From contig CAMNHF010000014.1 in NCBI GenBank assembly GCA_946538975.1, positions 1-35,825 on the forward strand: a stretch of DNA of 35,825 bases, in the 5' to 3' direction. How positions within the stretch are numbered: position 1 is the stretch's first letter; every line of letters begins with the position of its first letter. Source of the stretch: an uncultured Clostridia bacterium (lineage in GTDB: Bacteria > Bacillota > Clostridia > Christensenellales > Aristaeellaceae). Positions 7,445-15,807 of this stretch are shown piece after piece. A model generated the notes under the pieces. That model saw only the letters and a program-made list of their open reading frames with translations. It had not been told where the DNA came from and made no database searches. The translations under genes and the position numbers were made by a program.

Positions 7445-7909
7445 ATGAAGAAAGCCGGTGCGTTACTGATCTCAATTCTGATTCTGATTGTGCTGTTTCA
7501 TTCGGTGATTTATGTTGTCAACAATTTCATTGCGATGGGTATGGAAAGACAGCTCCGCAATTGCCAGCTTCCGCCGGAGAGCAAGATGATTGAATCAGCT
7601 TCGGTAGCAGGGAAAGTACTGGGTGGCGGCAATGGGATGCAATGGTATGGCATCCTGCTGATCAGGAGCGATATGAGCGAGGAGGAGCTGCTGCAATGGT
7701 ACAAAAGCCATATGAATCCTGCAGAGAACGAAGAAATCTATGTGATCCGACAGGAAGGGCCTGAAATGTTCGAATATGGCGAATGGCGTTTTCATTCTTA
7801 CCCCGATGATGGCCCGTGTTATCAGATCCAGTTGTTCAGGAACCTTGCTGTTGGAACAGAGTCATCAATCTGGGAGAGCTTATTAAATCACGATTTGAGA
7901 GGTCATTGA
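7445..7909 (+). CDS. Small membrane-anchored protein of unknown function
   Basis: 154 residues starting at an ATG preceded by GGAGGAGGGGG; the ORF-track start at 7406 is a non-ATG codon without support. Residues 5-30 form one hydrophobic helix, so the protein is probably anchored with its ~120-residue soluble part outside. The soluble part has a segment MSEEELLQWYKSHM, resembling the start of small exported domains where a helix follows a strand pair, but no family is recognised. The gene is visibly AT-richer than its neighbours, which hints at transfer or relaxed codon use. No good promoter was found in 7215-7444; a weak stem (CTTCCGG/CCGGAAG, 7913-7954) follows the stop. Confidence 0.7.
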   Translation: MKKAGALLISILILIVLFHSVIYVVNNFIAMGMERQLRNCQLPPESKMIESASVAGKVLGGGNGMQWYGILLIRSDMSEEELLQWYKSHMNPAENEEIYVIRQEGPEMFEYGEWRFHSYPDDGPCYQIQLFRNLAVGTESSIWESLLNHDLRGH

Positions 7910-8048
7910 TAACTTCCGGTTTGTCAGGCAAATCATGATCGGAAAGCCCGGAAGCTCATTTCCGGCCATTGCGTTTCCGGCGCATATCCTTCCGGGAGCA
8001 AGCGCATTCCGCAAAGCTCCTTCACGCGCCTTGTGTCAAAAGTCGGGA

Positions 8049-8077
8049 TGGAAAAGGGCCACGATCTATGGTATGCT
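8049..8077 (+). promoter_or_regulatory. Candidate promoter upstream of the sORF/peptidase
   Basis: TGGAAA (8049-8054), 17-nt spacer, TATGCT (8072-8077) with an extended -10 TGG. Each hexamer is weak on its own. However, the same arrangement GATGGAAAA...TATGGTATG occurs at the DUF4003 operon promoter (28710-28738, minus strand), which supports it. The rest of 7910-8125 shows no gene. Confidence 0.4.
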
Positions 8078-8125
8078 TTCGGTGATTGGCCGGCGAAGCA
8101 GCAGCACGGGCCCGGAGGTGAGCCG

Positions 8126-8221
8126 ATGGAAACCGGCATGGAAGAGCGCTGCGGCCTGCCCCTGCCCTGCCGGGAGTTCATCTGCGATCAACCCGCAGTG
8201 CCTGGGCAGCCGCTGCCCTGA
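8126..8221 (+). CDS. Possible small ORF upstream of the M28 peptidase
   Basis: 31 codons with a strong GGAGGTGA ribosome site 4 nt before the ATG (GGAGG to ATG spacing 7). The peptide is Pro- and Cys-containing (ERCGLPLPCREF, then a Pro-rich end) and matches no family I recognise. It ends 51 nt before the peptidase start and could be a small protein, a leader peptide or a remnant of a decayed gene. The long ORF in the track (8033-8221) starts at a codon without a ribosome site. Confidence 0.35.
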   Translation: METGMEERCGLPLPCREFICDQPAVPGQPLP

Positions 8222-8272
8222 TCATCCGGCATCCGAATGGACAAAAAGACAAGAGAACGGGAGGATACAACC

Positions 8273-9508
8273 ATGACGCATGAAGCCCTGAAGCAGCTGT
8301 TCCTCGACACGGATTACCCGCATGTCAGCGGTACGCCTGAGGAGCTGAAGGTCGCGGAATGCCTGAAGTCCCGCTGTGAAGCGCTGGGCGTTCAGGCCAG
8401 TCTGGAGAGCTTCCGGGTCGCGATGGCCGAGATGACGGCTTGCTCGGTCACCGCCGACGGGGAGGAGATCCCGTGCAAGGCTTTCTACGGCTGCGGCTCC
8501 GGCAGCGTGGAAGGCGAGCTGTACTATATGCCGGCGCTGGACCCGGTCTCCATGGCCGGCGCGAGGGACAGGATCGTCCTGCTGGATACCCAGGGGATCG
8601 GTTTCTACGGCTATCAGGACCTGATGAAGGCCGGGGCGCGCGGCATCCTCTTCCAGTACGGAAACATGTATTATCCGCACGCGGACATTGATCAGCGGGA
8701 TCTGCGGGAGGCTGTGGTGGGCAGCGAGCGGAAGGTGCTCTGCGCCATGATCCACTCCGCCGCCGCGGTGGAGCTGGTGAGGCGCAGGCCCGCTCTCGTC
8801 CGGATCACGGTGGAGCAGCGCGAATACGACGGCCAGTCCCACAACGTCGTCGCCGAGATCCCCGGCAGGCGGGACGAAAGCATCACCCTGACCGCGCACT
8901 ATGATTCCACGTCGCTCTCGCACGGCGCATACGACAACATGACCGGCTGCGCGGGACTCCTGGGCGTGATGGAGGCGCTGAAGGGCCTTGACCTGAACTA
9001 TGGCCTGTGCTTTGTGTTCTGCGGCAGTGAGGAGCGCGGACTGCTGGGCTCCAAGGCCTATGTGCGGGATCACGAGGCGGAGCTGGAAAAGACCGTGCTG
9101 AACATCAATCTGGACATGATCGGCAGCGTGATGGGCAAGTTCATCGCCCGGATCTCCGCCGAGGACAAGCTGGCTCACTATCTCACCTACATAGGCGCGG
9201 AGCTGGGCTTCCCGGTGGCGGCCAGGGTCGGTGTCTACTCCAGCGATTCCACGCCCTTCGCCGACAAGGGCGTGCCGGCCGTTTCCATGGCCCGCATCGC
9301 CGGCGGAAACGTCGCGCCCATCCATTGCCGCTACGACCGGATGGACCTGCTGTCCATGGAGCAGCTGAGCGATGACATCGCCTTCATCACCGAGTTCACC
9401 CGGCGCATGGCCCAGGCCGCCTGCTGCCCGGTTGCCCGCGAGATCCCGGAGAGCGTCAGGAAGGAGCTGGATGAGTACCTGTTCCGCAAGCGCAAGGCGG
9501 ATGCCTGA
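8273..9508 (+). CDS. M28 family zinc aminopeptidase
   Basis: 411-residue member of peptidase clan MH, family M28 (aminopeptidase Y/IAP type), which removes N-terminal residues using two zinc ions. The metal and catalytic residues are all visible: His209 in AHYDS, bridging Asp221 in YDN, Glu253-Glu254 in GSEERG (general base and ligand), Asp281 in NLDMIG, and His351 in PIHCRYD. A PA-like region (about 90-165, with KAGARGILFQYG) sits before the catalytic domain. There is no signal peptide, so it is probably cytoplasmic, unlike most M28 enzymes. The start ATG has GGGAGG at an 8-nt spacing; the upstream in-frame ATG at 8237 lacks one. A strong bidirectional terminator follows. Confidence 0.88.
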   Translation: MTHEALKQLFLDTDYPHVSGTPEELKVAECLKSRCEALGVQASLESFRVAMAEMTACSVTADGEEIPCKAFYGCGSGSVEGELYYMPALDPVSMAGARDRIVLLDTQGIGFYGYQDLMKAGARGILFQYGNMYYPHADIDQRDLREAVVGSERKVLCAMIHSAAAVELVRRRPALVRITVEQREYDGQSHNVVAEIPGRRDESITLTAHYDSTSLSHGAYDNMTGCAGLLGVMEALKGLDLNYGLCFVFCGSEERGLLGSKAYVRDHEAELEKTVLNINLDMIGSVMGKFIARISAEDKLAHYLTYIGAELGFPVAARVGVYSSDSTPFADKGVPAVSMARIAGGNVAPIHCRYDRMDLLSMEQLSDDIAFITEFTRRMAQAACCPVAREIPESVRKELDEYLFRKRKADA

Positions 9509-9590
9509 GGAAGCACCCGCAGGGACCGCAGCAGCGCCGGGGCAGGGGAGGTAAGCACGCTGCCATCAGGAGACAAGAAAGAACCGCGAA

Positions 9591-9628
9591 AAACGCCGGC
9601 CGGGCGCTGGGCCAGACCGGCGTTTTTT
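9591..9628. terminator. Bidirectional terminator between convergent genes
   Basis: AAACGCCGG (9591-9599) pairs with CCGGCGTTT (9617-9625) and is flanked by A-runs on the left and T-runs on the right. It can terminate the peptidase transcript and the minus-strand lipoprotein transcript. Confidence 0.85.
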
Positions 9629-9671
9629 CCATTGAATGCTTGATGAATCGACTGCTTGCGCAAGCGACTGC

Positions 9672-10463
9672 TTACTTCGTGATCTTGAGCGTCTTGCGGA
9701 AGCGGGAGTAGAGGGTGTCCTTGTAGGTCTCCTTGTAGACCTGCGGGGTGGTCATCTCCAGAATATAGAGGTTCTTCTGCACGCAGACAGCCTGCACGCG
9801 GCCCCAGACCGCCTCGCCGCTCTCCTTGTCCACGCCGGTGAAGTCCGCGTAGATGCCGTTCGAATCCAGCAGGGTGCGCTCGGCGGTCAGAGAGGGGCTG
9901 AAGCTGCTGTAGCGGGGCTTGAGCGCGGTGAGCATCTCCTGCACCTGGGCCTTCAGCTGCGCCTTGGTGTAGTTGGAGGAGACGGGCACCTTGTGGATGG
10001 TCAGCTGGGCCGGATAGTTCACGGAGGTGTCCGGGTTGTAGATCGAGTAGGCGTCGGAGGCGGAATCGTCGAAGTTCCAGCCGATGGGGCCCTCGAAGGA
10101 GAGGCCCAGCTTCGTCGCGTCGTAGACCTGATAGGTATCGATGCTCAGCTGCGGCGCGGGGGACGGGGTGGGCTTGTTGATCGGGTCGATGAGCACCGGG
10201 GTCGCGCCGGCATAGGCCGCCTGGGGCGGTTCGGTCAGCAGGCCGCTGTACTCCTCGGGCACCTCGTCCAGCACGCCCTCCTCGGAGGACGGGTCATAGT
10301 CGCCACTGTCGAAGTCATACCCGGTGTAGGGCTCCGCCGTCGGCGGCGTGGTGACGGTGGCCGGATTGTAGACCTGGAAAGTCTGCGGTTCTCCGCCCTG
10401 ACAGGCGCAGAGCAGCACCAGCGCGGCGGCGAGCAGCAGGACAAGAATCAAACGCTTGTTCAT
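9672..10463 (-). CDS. Lipoprotein of unknown function
   Basis: 263 residues. The N-terminus is a lipoprotein signal (MNKRLILVLLLAAALVLLCAC) with the lipidated Cys in LCAC. A Pro/Asp/Glu-rich, probably disordered linker of about 90 residues follows. Then comes a globular domain from about residue 110: DATKLGLSFEGPIGWNF ... PAQLTIHKVP ... YILEMTTPQVYKETY. This resembles PsbP/MOG1-like exported domains found in clostridial lipoproteins, where bacterial-surface proteins carry a GLSFEGPxGW-type strand; the assignment is tentative. The start at the second ATG has GGGAGG at 7 nt; the ORF-track start five codons upstream does not. It is the last gene of the rplI-dnaB-yhaM group, 78 nt after yhaM. Confidence 0.8.
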   Translation of the reverse strand: MNKRLILVLLLAAALVLLCACQGGEPQTFQVYNPATVTTPPTAEPYTGYDFDSGDYDPSSEEGVLDEVPEEYSGLLTEPPQAAYAGATPVLIDPINKPTPSPAPQLSIDTYQVYDATKLGLSFEGPIGWNFDDSASDAYSIYNPDTSVNYPAQLTIHKVPVSSNYTKAQLKAQVQEMLTALKPRYSSFSPSLTAERTLLDSNGIYADFTGVDKESGEAVWGRVQAVCVQKNLYILEMTTPQVYKETYKDTLYSRFRKTLKITK

Positions 10464-10541
10464 CCTGATTCCTCCCATATCACAGTAGTACCGGCCTCGC
10501 CGGCGATGATTCAGACGGATTCGGCGCGGCCGCTGTTCCCG

Positions 10542-11546
10542 TCAGTCAGCGTCGTCCGTGTAGAACGGATGGTAGATGCGGCGATCGTCCATGTAGGGGA
10601 TGCGCTCCGAGAAGGCGCCCTCGGTGACGCGGCTCATCACGCTCTGCATCTCGTTGAGGTTGGCGTCGAGGTTGTCGATCATATTCAGCACCAGGGCTTC
10701 GGGGAAGGCGGGATAGCGCACGCTGCCGAACTCCGGCACGCCGTGGTGGCTGAGCATCATGTGCTCCAGCAGCTGCACCAGCTCCGGCCGGTTCTCGCCC
10801 TCCATGATGCCGGTCTCCCGCGCGGCCTCCTCCAGCCAGACCACGCCGCGGACGATGTGGCCGATCAGGTTGCCGTCCACGGTGTAATCCCGGACGGTGC
10901 CGTTATCGTCGCTCTCCATCTCCACGGTCTTGGCCAGGTCATGGATGATGACGCCGGCGAAGAGCAGGTCGCGGCGCAGGGCGGGGTAGCATTCGCAGAT
11001 CGCCCGGGCCACGCGGAGCATATCGGTCGTGTGGTGCAGCAGGCCGCTCTTCTCCGCGTGGTGCAGCCGCATCGCGGCGGGGTAGTAGCCGAGGCGGCCG
11101 GCGGCCTTTTCGAGCATGCGCCGGGTGAGGGCCTTCAGCATGTCGCTCCCGAAGCTGTCGATGGCCGCGGTGATCTCCGCCATCATCTCATCGGCGCTCT
11201 TGGGGGCGGCGGTGACCAGGCTGCTCATGTCCACGGGCTGGCTGGCTTCCTCCATGAAGGTGAGCTTCAGCTGCAGGCGGTCGCGGAAGAGCTCGACCTC
11301 GCCGCGGATGCTGACCACGGTGTTGGCGGCCGGGCAGGCGGTATTGCTGATGTCCCACATCTTGCAGCTGATCTCGCCCGTGCGGTCGGCCAGCAGCAGG
11401 TCGTAATAGGGGCGGCCGTTCTTGTTCAGCCGCTGGGACGCGGTGCGCACCAGCAGGCAGCCTTCCACATGGGCGCCGGGCTTCAGGGTGGAGACGCTCT
11501 GGCCGCGGATCTCCTGGTTGTTTTCAATGACACTTAGCGTGCTCAT
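10542..11546 (-). CDS. yhaM: YhaM-like 3'-5' exoribonuclease (OB-fold plus HD)
   Basis: 334 residues. An N-terminal OB-fold (about 15-100; RPYYDLLLADRTGEISCKMWD) is followed by an HD domain with the metal-binding His in SGLLHHT, the His202-Asp203 pair in VIIHDLAK, and LSHHG. This order matches YhaM/Cbf1, a 3'-5' exonuclease acting on RNA and single-stranded DNA and reported to help DNA replication and RNA turnover. The length fits the family (about 310-330). AAGGAG lies 8 nt before the ATG. It follows dnaB by 15 nt, so the two are surely cotranscribed. Confidence 0.88.
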   Translation of the reverse strand: MSTLSVIENNQEIRGQSVSTLKPGAHVEGCLLVRTASQRLNKNGRPYYDLLLADRTGEISCKMWDISNTACPAANTVVSIRGEVELFRDRLQLKLTFMEEASQPVDMSSLVTAAPKSADEMMAEITAAIDSFGSDMLKALTRRMLEKAAGRLGYYPAAMRLHHAEKSGLLHHTTDMLRVARAICECYPALRRDLLFAGVIIHDLAKTVEMESDDNGTVRDYTVDGNLIGHIVRGVVWLEEAARETGIMEGENRPELVQLLEHMMLSHHGVPEFGSVRYPAFPEALVLNMIDNLDANLNEMQSVMSRVTEGAFSERIPYMDDRRIYHPFYTDDAD

Positions 11547-11561
11547 CAGGGTTGCTCCTTA

Positions 11562-12929
11562 TCAATAGGGATTCTCCGCCTCGGAAGGGGCGCCGCCTTC
11601 GCCGCCGAGCAGGTTCGTGAAGGTGGTGTATTCGCTCAGCCAGGCCAGCTTGATGTTGTCCAGCGGGCCGTTGCGCTGCTTGGCGACGATGACCTCGGCG
11701 ACGTTCTTCTCGGTGCTGTCGCGGTCATAATAGGCCTGCCGGTGCAGGAACATGACCACGTCCGCGTCCTGCTCGATGGAGCCGGAATCGCGCAGATCGC
11801 TCAGCACGGGGCGCTTGTCCGTGCGGGTGGTGGCGGCGCGGGACAGCTGGGCGCAGGCGATCAGGGGGATCTTCAGCTCCAGGGCGATCGCCTTGAGCTG
11901 GCGGCTGATTGCGCTGACCTCCAGCTGGCGGTTTTCATGGTCGCCGTCGGCGTGCATAAGGCCCAGATAGTCCACGATCACCAGATCCAGTCCCTGCTCC
12001 ATCATCAGCCGCCTGCAGCGCGAGCGCAGCTGGGTGGGGCTGAGGCCGGCGGTGTCGTCGACGAAGATCTTGCTCTCGCCCACGGTGGTCAGCGACCGGG
12101 CCAGCCTGGTCCAGTCGTCGGGGCGCAGCTTGCCCTGCCGGACGCGCTGCATGTCCACCCGGGCCGTGCTGCAGAGCATGCGCATGATGATCTGCTCCCG
12201 CGGCATCTCCAGGCTGAACACGGCCACGGTCTTGCCCGCGCCGATGGCGGCGTTGGCGGCGATGTTCATCGCGAAGGACGTCTTGCCCATGGAGGGGCGC
12301 GCGCCGATCAGGATGAGCTCGCCGGGATGCAGGCCGGTCAGCAGCTGGTCCAGGGCGGTGAAGCCGGTCGGCACGCCGGAGATGCCGCCCTTGAGCTTGT
12401 CCAGCTCCTCAATCTGCTCGTAGGTGCTCAGCACGATGTCCCGCGCGGCGATCAGCGCCTCGCTGCCGGTGCGGCGCATCACGATGTCGAAGATGGCCTT
12501 CTCCGCGTGGTTCATCACGTCCTGCAGCGGCTTGTCCTGGGCGTAGCAGTCGCGCGAGATGCCGCCGGCGGCGGAGATCAGGCTGCGCAGCGTGCTCTTC
12601 TCCAGCACGATGCGGATGTAGGCCGGCATGTTGACCGTGGTGGGAACGTAGGAGATGAGCTCCAGCAGGTAGGCTTTCCCGCCGATGCCGTCCAGTGTGC
12701 CGGCCGCCTCCAGTTCGTCGGAGACGGTCACCAGGTCGACGGCCTTCTGCTCGCGGAAGAGCCGCTGCACACATTTGAAGATTTCCCGGTGCGCGGCCTG
12801 ATAGAAGTCCTCCGGCTGCAGCTCCTCGACGGCGCGGGAGACTGTCTCCGGGTCCTGCAGGACGCCGCCCAGCACCGCCCGTTCCGCTTCCAGACTGTTC
12901 GGCGGGACGGCCCCGATCATTTCGCTCAT
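11562..12929 (-). CDS. dnaB: Replicative DNA helicase DnaB
   Basis: 455-residue hexameric 5'-3' helicase at the replication fork (called DnaC in Bacillus subtilis). The N-terminal domain begins with the characteristic PPNSLEAERAVLGG and runs to about residue 150. The RecA-like C-terminal domain has Walker A GARPSMGKTS (209-218), Walker B LVIVDYLGLM (316-325) and DLRDSGSIEQDADVV near 380. All expected motifs are intact. It follows rplI by 34 nt, the usual order in Bacillota. Confidence 0.97.
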   Translation of the reverse strand: MSEMIGAVPPNSLEAERAVLGGVLQDPETVSRAVEELQPEDFYQAAHREIFKCVQRLFREQKAVDLVTVSDELEAAGTLDGIGGKAYLLELISYVPTTVNMPAYIRIVLEKSTLRSLISAAGGISRDCYAQDKPLQDVMNHAEKAIFDIVMRRTGSEALIAARDIVLSTYEQIEELDKLKGGISGVPTGFTALDQLLTGLHPGELILIGARPSMGKTSFAMNIAANAAIGAGKTVAVFSLEMPREQIIMRMLCSTARVDMQRVRQGKLRPDDWTRLARSLTTVGESKIFVDDTAGLSPTQLRSRCRRLMMEQGLDLVIVDYLGLMHADGDHENRQLEVSAISRQLKAIALELKIPLIACAQLSRAATTRTDKRPVLSDLRDSGSIEQDADVVMFLHRQAYYDRDSTEKNVAEVIVAKQRNGPLDNIKLAWLSEYTTFTNLLGGEGGAPSEAENPY

Positions 12930-12963
12930 GCCGGGTCTTCCTTTCGTTGCTTCGCCCTGGGGC

Positions 12964-13416
12964 TTACTTCTCCGCCGGCACCACGTGCAGCGTCATGGGC
13001 GTGGTCACGCCGTTGTAGAGCCAGACCGTGACCGGCATGTCGCCGACCTGCTTGATCTGCTCCTGCACGCGGATGCGCTTCTTGTCCACGCGGATGCCGT
13101 GCTGCTTTTCCAGCTCGTCCACGATCTCCTGCGTGGTGACCGCGCCGTACAGGCGGCCCTTCTCGCCGCATTTCACGGAGAGGGTGATCACGCGGTTGCG
13201 CAGCTGCTCGGCCTTCTCCACGGCCTCGGCGCGGTTCGCGGCCTCACGGGCGTTCTCCGCGGCCCGCTTGCGCTCGATCTCCCGCAGCGCGCCCGGCGTG
13301 GCCTCGACCGCCAGCTTCTTGGGGAAGAGAAAATTGCGGGCATAGCCGTCGGAAACATTGATGATGTCGTCGCGCTTGCCGCTGCCCTTGACTTCCTGCA
13401 AAAGAATAACCTTCAT
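12964..13416 (-). CDS. rplI: 50S ribosomal protein L9
   Basis: 150 residues starting [18 protein letters not shown], with the L9 signature around [18 protein letters not shown] long charged helix (about 42-76) links to the C-terminal rRNA-binding domain. The ATG at 13416 has GGAGGG at an 8-nt spacing; the ORF-track start two codons upstream is a TTG. First gene of the operon; no gdpP precedes it, unlike in Bacillus. Confidence 0.96.
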   Translation of the reverse strand: MKVILLQEVKGSGKRDDIINVSDGYARNFLFPKKLAVEATPGALREIERKRAAENAREAANRAEAVEKAEQLRNRVITLSVKCGEKGRLYGAVTTQEIVDELEKQHGIRVDKKRIRVQEQIKQVGDMPVTVWLYNGVTTPMTLHVVPAEK

Positions 13417-13503
13417 AATCAATACCCTCCGCTTCCCTGCTGTCAGGCACCGCCGGAAAATGCGCCGGCGTCTGCCGCATGTCGATAAACTTGGACAAAA
13501 TGT

Positions 13504-13532
13504 ATTATAGCGCAGCGCATGGAGAAATGCAA
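13504..13532 (-). promoter_or_regulatory. SigA promoter of the rplI-dnaB operon
   Basis: Reading the minus strand: -35 TTGCAT, 17-nt spacer, perfect -10 TATAAT. It lies about 90 nt upstream of rplI. No other gene separates them. Confidence 0.75.
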
Positions 13533-13628
13533 GTCTTTTGTTACAGCACGCGGACTGATTGTTACGCGATGATTACAAAGAATTGACGAAATCTTTACAA
13601 ATGCCGCTGCAGGGGAGTTGAGCAGCCG

Positions 13629-13657
13629 AAAAGCGCGCTGCCGGCCGGCGGAGCGCG
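13629..13657 (-). terminator. Terminator after the flavin-reductase-like gene
   Basis: On the minus strand CGCGCT (13652-13657) pairs with AGCGCG (13634-13639), with an inner GCCGGC stretch, and is followed by TTTT (13629-13632). It stops the transcript about 25 nt after the stop codon and before the rplI promoter. Confidence 0.6.
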
Positions 13658-13679
13658 TCCTCAGGGGGACGAAGGCGGC

Positions 13680-14249
13680 TTAGTCGGCGGGGAGGAAGTC
13701 GCCGATGCCGCCAAGCATGCGGCCGAGGCTGTGGTAGCGGCCGGAGTAGATCACCGGGTCGAGGACGGTCAGGTCCACGTCGAAGGTGTCCGCGCACTGC
13801 AGCCGCTCGTCCAGCTGGATGCTGCGGATGTCACAGAAGAAGGTGGTCGAAAGGCCGGTGGGCACCGCCTGCCGCACCTCGCACTCGTAGACCCAGCGGC
13901 TGGCGTCCAGCACCGGCACGTCCAGCACGGCGCCGCGGCTCATGGCGAAGGCCACGCCGTCCTTCCGGCCGTCCCGGGCGTGCCGGGAGCCGAAGTAGTC
14001 CATCAGCGGGAGCATGTCCGTGCTGACCAGGTTCGCGCTGAAGCGGCCCTCGCGCAGCACGTTCAGCTTGGTCTGCTTCGTGCCGAACATGCTGATGACC
14101 AGCAGGTAGCCGCCGTCCTCGGCCTGGGTGGCGCTGACCCAGGTGATCGGAGCGAAGTTCGCGGAGCCGTCCTCATTGTTCGTGCCGATGAGGAAGGCCG
14201 GCTGAACGCACATGGAGTAGATGGGGGCAACGGAACGGCGCTGGGCCAT
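13680..14249 (-). CDS. Flavin reductase-like (flavoredoxin family) protein
   Basis: 189 residues. The FMN-binding split-barrel fold is indicated by PIYSMCVQPAFLIGTNNEDGSANFAPITWVSATQ and by KQTKLNVLREGRFSANLVST, the conserved segment where the partner enzyme's T-x-x-N-I/L-xxxxxFxVN would lie. Members reduce FMN or transfer electrons; the substrate is not predictable. The ATG at 14249 has GAGGTG at an 8-nt spacing. The 811-residue ORF in the track is this gene plus a long antisense extension through the TRAP gene, so only its C-terminal part is real. Transcribed divergently from the TRAP permease. Confidence 0.82.
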   Translation of the reverse strand: MAQRRSVAPIYSMCVQPAFLIGTNNEDGSANFAPITWVSATQAEDGGYLLVISMFGTKQTKLNVLREGRFSANLVSTDMLPLMDYFGSRHARDGRKDGVAFAMSRGAVLDVPVLDASRWVYECEVRQAVPTGLSTTFFCDIRSIQLDERLQCADTFDVDLTVLDPVIYSGRYHSLGRMLGGIGDFLPAD

Positions 14250-14310
14250 GCTGCATGCACCTCGCTTTGCATTCCCGGAACCGCCGCCCGGCGGCCGCTC
14301 CGGCAGCACC

Positions 14311-14339
14311 ATGATAGCACAGATTCCGCCGCCGCACAA
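14311..14339 (-). promoter_or_regulatory. Candidate promoter of the flavin-reductase gene
   Basis: On the minus strand: TTGTGC, 17-nt spacer, TATCAT (5 of 6) with an extended -10 TGC. The weak -35 is offset by the extended -10. Confidence 0.55.
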
Positions 14340-14396
14340 CGGCCGCCGCCCGCTCGCTTCCCGTCTGCCTGCCCGTGGCGCAGCCGTTCGGTCTGC

Positions 14397-14425
14397 TTTA
14401 CAAAGAATCTGCCCTGTGCTATACT
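14397..14425 (+). promoter_or_regulatory. SigA promoter of the TRAP permease operon
   Basis: -35 TTTACA (5 of 6), 17-nt spacer, -10 TATACT (5 of 6) with an extended -10 TGC. Confidence 0.7.
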
Positions 14426-14516
14426 CACCGCATAACGTGAGCGGGGACATCAGCCTGAGACGCCGGCGCCGCACGGGGAAAAACGAAAAGGAGGAATCCA
14501 CACGAAAGGGAGAGTT

Positions 14517-15803
14517 TTGGGTGGAATCGGCATCCTGCTGGGCAGCTTCTTCGTGATGATCCTGCTGCGCTTCCCGATCGCCTACGCCGTGGGCATCTCC
14601 ACCGCGCTGTGCCTCCTGTCCATGGGGCAGAGCCTTGTCTCCCTGCCGCAGCTGATGGTCAAGGGCGTGTGGAGCTTCTCGCTGATGGCGGTGCCCTTCT
14701 TCATCACCATGGGCGTGCTGATGGGCTCCGGCGGCATCTCGGAAAAGCTGATCGCCCTGGCCAACTCGCTGGTCGGCTGGATGCGCGGCGGCCTGGCCCA
14801 GGTGAACATCGTGGCCTCCTACTTCTTCGGCGGCATTTCCGGCTCTGCGGCGGCGGACACAGCTTCCCTGGGCTCCATCCTGATCCCCATGATGGTGGAT
14901 GAGGGCTATGACGCCGATTTCTCCACCGCCGTCACCATCACCTCCTCCTGCGAGGGCCTGCTGGTGCCGCCCAGCCACAACATGGTCATCTACGCCACCA
15001 CCGCCGGCGGCGTCAGCGTGGGCGCCCTGTTCATGGCGGGCTACCTGCCGGGCGCCCTGCTGGCCATCTCCCTGATGGTGGGCAGCTATATCCTGGCGGT
15101 GCGGAACAACTATCCCAAGGGCGAGAAGTTCTCCATCGGGCGCTTTGTGCAGCAGCTGGGCAAGTCCATCTGGGCCCTGCTGGCCGTGCTGATCGTGGTG
15201 ATCGGCGTGGTGGGCGGCGTCTTCACCGCCACGGAGTCCGCGGCGATCGCGGTGGTGTACTCCCTGCTGGTCTCCGTCTTCGTCTACAAGGGCCTCAACT
15301 GGAAGGGCGTCTGGAAGAGCCTGGAGAACTGCATCGACACCCTGGGCATCGTGCTGATCCTGATCGCGATGAGCGCGGCCTTCGGCACCTGCCTGACCCT
15401 CCTGCACGTGCCGGTCAAGGCGGCGGCGCTGATCACCAGCATTTCCAGCAGCCCGGTGGTGGTCATCCTGATGCTCAATGTGATCCTGCTGATCCTCGGC
15501 ATGATTATGGACATGGCCCCCATCATCCTGATTGCCACGCCGATCCTGCTGCCGGTGGCCGTCAGCGTGGGCCTGCATCCCATTCAGTTCGGCATCATGA
15601 TGATCCTGAACTGCGGCATCGGCCTGCTGACCCCGCCGGTGGGCTCCGTGCTGTTCATCGGCTCGGCGGTGGCCAAGCGGCCCATGGAGAAGGTCGTGAA
15701 GGCCACGCTGCCCTTCTATCTGTGCATGATCGTGGCGCTGCTGCTGATCTCCTTCATCCCGCAGATCAGCCTGTGGCTGCCGCGGCTCACGGGGGCGCTG
15801 TAA
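14517..15803 (+). CDS. TRAP transporter large permease (DctM subunit)
   Basis: 428 residues and about 12 hydrophobic helices of the DctM family, the ion-coupled permease of TRAP importers. Family marks are RFPIAYAVGIS near the N-terminus, PFFITMGVLMGSGGISEKL, GGISGSAAADTASLGSI, PPSHNMVIYA and LTPPVGSVLF near the C-terminus. The start is unusual: the TTG at 14517 has only a close GGGAG, whereas the perfect AAGGAGG (14488-14494) points 7 nt downstream to an in-frame ACG at 14502. No DctP binding protein or DctQ small permease is nearby, so the partners must be elsewhere. Possible substrates are C4-dicarboxylates or sugar acids; sequence does not say which. Confidence 0.9.
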   Translation: MGGIGILLGSFFVMILLRFPIAYAVGISTALCLLSMGQSLVSLPQLMVKGVWSFSLMAVPFFITMGVLMGSGGISEKLIALANSLVGWMRGGLAQVNIVASYFFGGISGSAAADTASLGSILIPMMVDEGYDADFSTAVTITSSCEGLLVPPSHNMVIYATTAGGVSVGALFMAGYLPGALLAISLMVGSYILAVRNNYPKGEKFSIGRFVQQLGKSIWALLAVLIVVIGVVGGVFTATESAAIAVVYSLLVSVFVYKGLNWKGVWKSLENCIDTLGIVLILIAMSAAFGTCLTLLHVPVKAAALITSISSSPVVVILMLNVILLILGMIMDMAPIILIATPILLPVAVSVGLHPIQFGIMMILNCGIGLLTPPVGSVLFIGSAVAKRPMEKVVKATLPFYLCMIVALLLISFIPQISLWLPRLTGAL

Positions 15804-15807
15804 GCGC

